From the NCBI GenBank assembly GCA_937871985.1, contig CALMPB010000188.1, positions 1-17,786 of the forward strand: DNA of 17,786 bases. The letters are read 5' to 3'. This DNA is from an uncultured Burkholderiaceae bacterium. GTDB lineage: Bacteria > Pseudomonadota > Gammaproteobacteria > Burkholderiales > Burkholderiaceae. Both the position numbers and the translations under genes were made by a program. Below the pieces are notes generated by a model. It ran no database searches. It was not told the origin of the DNA and saw only the letters and a list, made by a program, of their open reading frames with translations. Below, piece after piece: positions 13,751 through 17,786 of this stretch. How positions within the stretch are numbered: the stretch's first letter is position 1; every line of letters begins with the position of its first letter.

Positions 13751-15612
13751 GCCACCACCACTTCACGAAACATGCCCATATCCATATGCAGCATCAAATG
13801 GCAATGCCAGGCCCAGCGCCCCAGCGCATCGGCGGTCACAAGAAAGCTGATGCGCTGCGCCGGTTGAACCGGAATCGTGTGGCGGCGTGCCTGGAAGGCG
13901 CCGTCGGGCGTTTCCAGTTCGCTCCACATGCCGTGCAGGTGCATAGGGTGCGTCATCATGGTGTCGTTATGCAAAATGACTCTGACTCGCTCCCCGTAGC
14001 GGAAATGCACGGGCGTCGATTTTCCGAATTCAACGCCATCGAACGACCAGGTATAGCGCTCCATATTGCCGGTAAGATGCAGCTCAATTTCACGCTCGGC
14101 CCCGCGCGGATCCATAGCCCCGCCGATGGTATGCAAATCGGCCAGGGTGAGTACGCGCCGGCCGTTGTTGCGCAGTCCGATACCGGGATCGTCCAGATTG
14201 GTGCGCGGCATATCAACATGCATATCCGTGCTCGGGCCGTACTCAGTTCGTGCATGGCGCACTGTGCTGCTTGCTTTATTCTTGCCCATGGCGCTATGGT
14301 CCACTCCAGCCATGTTGGCGTGATTCATTCCCGCCATTGATCCGTGATCCATGCCCACCATACTGCCTGGACTCATTCCCGTCATCGCACCATGATCCAT
14401 GCCTTGCATCGCGGTTTTCTCCGAGTTGCCATGATCCATGCCAGCCATGCCTGCGCCCATGGCGCCCATCATGTCGGTCATATCTAACCACTCAGGCTTA
14501 TCAACCTGGGGAACGGCAGCGGTGAGTCCCGCTCGTGTCGCCAACGTGCCCCGTGCATACCCGGTGCGGTCCATCGCCTGTGCAAAAACGGTATAGGTGT
14601 CGTCCTTGGGCTCGATCAACACGTCATAGGTTTCCCCTGGCCCGAAGCGAAATTCATCCACCGTTATCGGCTCTACATTGACCCCGTCAGCCTGAACGAC
14701 AGTTAACTTCAGTCCAGGAATACGCACGTCATAAAATGTATTGGCCGCCCCATTGATGAAACGCAGGCGAACACGTTCGCCCGGGCGAATTAGCCCCGTC
14801 CAGTTGCCGGCCGGCGTCGTGCCGTTCATCAAATAGGTCAGCACATTGGCCGACAAATCGGCCAGATCGGTTGGGCTCATGCGCATTTCGTTCCACATCT
14901 TGCGCTTGTCGATAGCCGCCTTGAGGCCATCGCGGGATGCGTCCTGGAAGAAATCGACCACTGTTGGCTGGTTATAGTTGTAATAGTCGCCCTGCATTTT
15001 CAGCTTGGCGAGCACCCGCATGGGATCTTCGTCGGTCCAGTCCGAAAGCTGGATCACGTGCTCACGATCGGCGCGTATGGGGTCGGCTTGGGCCGGATCG
15101 ATGATAAGAGCGCCATACACGCCGGTCGCCTCCTGCATGCCCGAATGCGAGTGATACCAATACGTGCCGCTTTGTTGGACTTTGAAGCGATAGGTAAACG
15201 TTTCGCCTGGGGGGATGCCGGCAAAACTGATACCTGGCACGCCATCCATTTGAAAAGGCAGGATAATGCCGTGCCAGTGGATGGAAGTCGCTTCCTTCAG
15301 ACGATTCTTGACACGGATCGTTACGGTATCGCCTTCGCGCCAACGCAAGGTCGGCGCAGGAAGCGAACCGTTGACGGTGGTGGCCATCCGGGGGTTGCCG
15401 GTAAAGTTGACCGGCGATTCGCCAATTTCCAGGTTGAACTCGGTCCCTGTCAGCACGGAAGCCGTACCGGCACTTGTGTTCGCGGGTGCAATGCCGGCGG
15501 CCCAGGCCAGGGGCGACAAGCCTAACAATACGCCGCCACCCGCGAGGCCTTGAACAAAGCGGCGGCGAGGCAAGATAGGCAGAGCAAGAGGAGGCGGTAG
15601 TTGGTGTTTCAC
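13747..15612 (-). CDS. copA: Multicopper oxidase CopA (Tat-exported)
   Basis: The protein is about 621 residues from the chosen GTG. A Tat signal (PRRRFVQGLAGGG) is followed by three cupredoxin domains. Copper ligands are seen as IHWHG (about 112-115), YWYHSHSG, HPMHLHGM and the C-terminal HCHLMLHMDMGM, so the type 1, 2 and 3 sites look complete. Between domains 2 and 3 lies a Met/His-rich insert (about residues 377-443) with repeated GMDHG units. CopA/PcoA oxidises Cu(I) and binds copper in the periplasm. The frame is open upstream to a TTG at 15687, but no ribosome site is seen there; GTG 15612 sits 17 residues before the Tat motif with GGGA nine bases upstream. The choice of start is moderately uncertain. 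First gene of copABCD-cyt c; its stop overlaps the copB start. Confidence 0.93.
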   Translation of the reverse strand: MKHQLPPPLALPILPRRRFVQGLAGGGVLLGLSPLAWAAGIAPANTSAGTASVLTGTEFNLEIGESPVNFTGNPRMATTVNGSLPAPTLRWREGDTVTIRVKNRLKEATSIHWHGIILPFQMDGVPGISFAGIPPGETFTYRFKVQQSGTYWYHSHSGMQEATGVYGALIIDPAQADPIRADREHVIQLSDWTDEDPMRVLAKLKMQGDYYNYNQPTVVDFFQDASRDGLKAAIDKRKMWNEMRMSPTDLADLSANVLTYLMNGTTPAGNWTGLIRPGERVRLRFINGAANTFYDVRIPGLKLTVVQADGVNVEPITVDEFRFGPGETYDVLIEPKDDTYTVFAQAMDRTGYARGTLATRAGLTAAVPQVDKPEWLDMTDMMGAMGAGMAGMDHGNSEKTAMQGMDHGAMTGMSPGSMVGMDHGSMAGMNHANMAGVDHSAMGKNKASSTVRHARTEYGPSTDMHVDMPRTNLDDPGIGLRNNGRRVLTLADLHTIGGAMDPRGAEREIELHLTGNMERYTWSFDGVEFGKSTPVHFRYGERVRVILHNDTMMTHPMHLHGMWSELETPDGAFQARRHTIPVQPAQRISFLVTADALGRWAWHCHLMLHMDMGMFREVVVA

Positions 15613-15734
15613 GTGAGCGTATCCCAAGGTCTCGGAGGAGGGGAGTGGTGAAGCATCCCCAGATGATCGAAGCTTTAATAAAATCAATGGTTAACACTTT
15701 AATGAAGTGCTCATGTCGGCGGGATGACGCCACC

Positions 15735-15750
15735 ATTACAATGTTGTAAT
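15735..15750. promoter_or_regulatory. CopR/CusR-type box between copA and copR
   Basis: ATTACAA-TG-TTGTAAT, a perfect 7-base inverted repeat with a 2-base centre. It matches the layout of the CusR/CopR box (TGACAA-NN-TTGTCA), differing by one base per arm. It lies about 122 bases from the copA GTG and 125 bases from the copR ATG, so it could serve both divergent operons. No second copy was noticed elsewhere in the window. Confidence 0.7.
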
Positions 15751-15875
15751 CAATGTGTCATCGTCGCGTCAGACGGACGCAGGTAAAGTCTTACTATGAT
15801 TACTGACAACTCTGGGCCGGGGTGTAGCCCTGCAAGCCAAACAAAAAACGGCAGAACTTTGCAGGAACAATCTCT

Positions 15876-16559
15876 ATGAAACTACTCGTGGTTGAAGACG
15901 AGATAAAGACCGGCGAGTACGTGCGCCAAGGTCTAATGGAATCCGGCTTTGTGGTCGATCTGGCCCGAACCGGCCTGGATGGCCATCATTTAGCCCTGAC
16001 TGAACCCTATGATTTGATTATCCTGGACGTCATGCTGCCCGACGTTGATGGGTGGCGCATTGTGCAAGCACTGCGCGCGGCGAAATCGGTCACGCCGGTC
16101 CTGTTTTTGACGGCGCGCGACAGTGTGGAAGATCGTGTTAAGGGGTTGGAGCTGGGCGCGGACGATTATTTGATCAAGCCGTTTGCCTTTGCAGAGCTGC
16201 TTGCCCGGGTACGTACATTACTGCGCCGAGGCGCCACCTCGGTGTTAAGCGATCAATTACAGGTTGCTGACCTAGTGCTGGATATTTCGCGTCGACGCGC
16301 CAGCCGCAAAGAAGTGCGCATTAATCTGACCAACAAAGAATTTGCGCTGCTAGAGCTTTTAGTGCGCCGCCAGGGCGAAGTGCTGCCTCGTTCGCTGATT
16401 GCATCTCAGGTCTGGGACATGAACTTTGACAGCGACACCAACGTGATTGACGTAGCGATTCGACGCTTGCGCGCCAAAATCGACGACGCTTTCGAGCCCA
16501 AGCTTATTCATACGGTGCGTGGCATGGGTTATATGCTTGATGTCAGCAGCGCGACCTAA
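15876..16559 (+). CDS. copR: Copper response regulator CopR/CusR
   Basis: The protein is 227 residues, full length for an OmpR-family regulator. The receiver domain (1-120) has the acidic pair Glu7/Asp8, phospho-acceptor Asp51 ([10 protein letters not shown]), the conserved Thr in LFLTARD and Lys in LIKPFAF. The winged-helix domain (about 130-222) carries [30 protein letters not shown] and the [10 protein letters not shown] ending. This matches the heavy-metal group (CopR, CusR, SilR). AGGA nine bases upstream supports the ATG. Phosphorylated CopR should bind the box at 15735-15750 and activate copABCD and its own operon. Confidence 0.94.
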   Translation: MKLLVVEDEIKTGEYVRQGLMESGFVVDLARTGLDGHHLALTEPYDLIILDVMLPDVDGWRIVQALRAAKSVTPVLFLTARDSVEDRVKGLELGADDYLIKPFAFAELLARVRTLLRRGATSVLSDQLQVADLVLDISRRRASRKEVRINLTNKEFALLELLVRRQGEVLPRSLIASQVWDMNFDSDTNVIDVAIRRLRAKIDDAFEPKLIHTVRGMGYMLDVSSAT

Positions 16560-16562
16560 ACC

Positions 16563-17786
16563 GTGACTCGCCGCCCCGCGTCCCTGGTCCTGCGCCTGAC
16601 CGTCTCCATTGGCGCAGTCATTACCATTGTACTTCTCTCGTTCGGGTGGATAGTCGAACGATCCATCAATACCCATTTCGTCCAGCAAGATGTCGATGAA
16701 CTGAACGCAGTAGTGCAGTCCGTGACACAGTCGCTTGCCGAGCAACAGCCTGGCGAAACTAATGAGACGCTACGGCGCCGATTGGCTAGCGCGGTCTCGG
16801 GCCATCATAATGCGCAGTTTCTTTTATCCGAGCCTGACGGAACTGTGATTTATGCTACGCCCGAGTCGGATCTCGATCGTTTTATGCGATCGGCGTCGAT
16901 TGTAAAAGAAATCAATGTTGACTCCGTGGGCATCTGGCGAGACAAGGAACAAACCTATCGCGGGGCCGTCGTGCAGCTCATGCAGACTGACAGTGTGAAC
17001 ATGCAACCTTTGACCTTGGCGGTCGCCACGGGCATCAATTTTCATATGCACTACCTTGAGAGCTTTCGCAGCTACTTGAGGCTTATCACCGCGGTGGCAT
17101 GCTTGATCGCCATTTTGGCGACATGGTTTGCGGTATATCGGGGCCATGCCCCAATTCGGCACATTAGCCGGGAAATCCGACGTATTAAATCGGATCAGCT
17201 GCATATCCGGTTAACGCCGGACACTGTGCCGGTGGAGTTGACGGAGTTGGCGGTATCGTTCAATGACATGCTCAATCGCATTGAGGGTGTTTTCCAGCGG
17301 CTTTCCAATTTTTCGGCGGATATTGCCCATGAACTGCGTACCCCCATTACCAATCTGAAGACACAAACGGAAGTGGCACTTTCTCAAGCTCGCAGCATTG
17401 AGCAATATCGCGAAATTCTGTACTCCAATCTGGAGGAGTACGAGCGGATGGCGAAAATGGTGGGCGACATGCTTTTTTTGGCCCAAGCGGACAACAAGCT
17501 GCTTAAACCCGAGTTTATTGCGATCAACCTCGCCGCGGAAGTACAAAGCCTGTTCGATTATTTCGAAGCTTGGGCTGAAGAGCGCATGGTCAGGCTCATC
17601 CTGATTGGGCACGGCATTGAGGTGCAAGGGGATAGGCTTATGATACGCCGCGCCCTGAGTAATCTTTTGTCCAACGCCATTCGCAACACACCTAAAGCAG
17701 GCACAGTAACAGTGTCGGTGAGTTCGACTCCTGACAAGGTCGTGCTTCGGGTAGAAAATCCAGCATCCGCGATATTACCCGAGCAT
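16563..17786 (+). CDS. copS: Copper sensor histidine kinase CopS/CusS, C-terminus cut
   Basis: The frame from GTG 16563 stays open for 408 codons to the right edge. It starts 3 bases after the copR stop. Membrane segment 1 (about 8-30) and segment 2 (about 172-192) bracket a periplasmic sensor loop of about 140 residues, with His pairs (GHHNAQF) that could contact copper. HAMP follows, then the phospho-acceptor His256 in SADIAHELRTPITNLKTQ, and the N box NLLSNAIRNTP. The ATP-binding G boxes lie beyond the window. Sensor kinases of this class respond to periplasmic Cu(I)/Ag(I) and phosphorylate CopR. The GTG start has only a weak ribosome site, consistent with coupling to copR. Confidence 0.92.
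   Translation, partial: MTRRPASLVLRLTVSIGAVITIVLLSFGWIVERSINTHFVQQDVDELNAVVQSVTQSLAEQQPGETNETLRRRLASAVSGHHNAQFLLSEPDGTVIYATPESDLDRFMRSASIVKEINVDSVGIWRDKEQTYRGAVVQLMQTDSVNMQPLTLAVATGINFHMHYLESFRSYLRLITAVACLIAILATWFAVYRGHAPIRHISREIRRIKSDQLHIRLTPDTVPVELTELAVSFNDMLNRIEGVFQRLSNFSADIAHELRTPITNLKTQTEVALSQARSIEQYREILYSNLEEYERMAKMVGDMLFLAQADNKLLKPEFIAINLAAEVQSLFDYFEAWAEERMVRLILIGHGIEVQGDRLMIRRALSNLLSNAIRNTPKAGTVTVSVSSTPDKVVLRVENPASAILPEH

Noticed and set aside
13681..14340. Plus-strand 219-residue frame with many His
   Set aside because: Antisense of the Met/His-rich part of CopA; the His codons are reverse complements of Met codons (ATG/CAT).
13370..14480. Repeated CATGATCC/ATGGTCCAT-like motifs suggesting a DNA repeat array or CRISPR
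   Set aside because: The repeats are codons for GMDHG units in CopA and CopB; spacing is irregular and in frame, with no unique spacers.
15062..15736. Minus-strand 224-residue frame overlapping the start of copA
   Set aside because: A shifted frame of copA, rich in Arg and without domain features.

Overview
The window is a heavy-metal resistance island from a Gram-negative proteobacterium. The gene set (copSRABCD, a partial mer operon, chrA, a cus/czc-type efflux operon), the Tat-exported multicopper oxidase, the outer-membrane proteins and the moderately high GC suggest a beta-proteobacterium, perhaps Alcaligenaceae/Burkholderiales. That assignment is inferred from gene content and style, not from a marker gene.

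Left part (1-3049). A CusC/CzcC-like TolC-family outer-membrane channel runs off the left edge on the minus strand. A small exported CzcI-like protein lies just upstream of it. A second small exported Cys-containing protein is transcribed divergently. The gap between the two small genes holds a sigma70-type promoter for the efflux side and, on the plus strand, a textbook 19-bp-spacer MerR-family promoter of CueR type. No cueR gene is in the window. Next come a DUF2933-type small membrane protein, a decayed exported gene with frameshifts and a stop codon, and a 37-residue membrane microprotein.

Mercury part (3137-5579). A canonical divergent mer operator/promoter separates merR from merT-merP-(GDCCVxC protein). 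There is no merA. MerR has all three Hg-binding cysteines and is followed 8 bases later by an EamA/DMT-family transporter with a 23-histidine C-terminal tail, so the two probably form one transcript. The locus therefore looks like Hg(II) binding and uptake without reduction, unless merA lies elsewhere.

Middle (5604-10644). A possible bidirectional terminator separates the transporter from a convergent full-length ChrA chromate transporter. Divergent from chrA is a class I SAM-dependent methyltransferase. After a roughly 490-base stretch without an intact gene, which may hold a merT relic, comes a P1B-1 Cu(I)/Ag(I)-exporting ATPase with N-terminal YHS and heavy-metal-binding domains instead of an HMA domain.

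Right part (10672-17786). A minus-strand operon copA-copB-copC-copD-cytochrome c (multicopper oxidase, outer-membrane CopB, periplasmic CopC, inner-membrane CopD, membrane-anchored c-type cytochrome) is divergent from copR-copS. The copS gene is cut by the right edge. A 16-bp CopR/CusR-type box lies almost midway between the two start codons. Together the genes handle periplasmic Cu(I) oxidation and sequestration (CopABC), export across the inner membrane (ATPase) and across the envelope (Cus/Czc channel), and Cu sensing (CopRS and a CueR-type site), with mercury, chromate and possibly other ions covered by adjoining modules.
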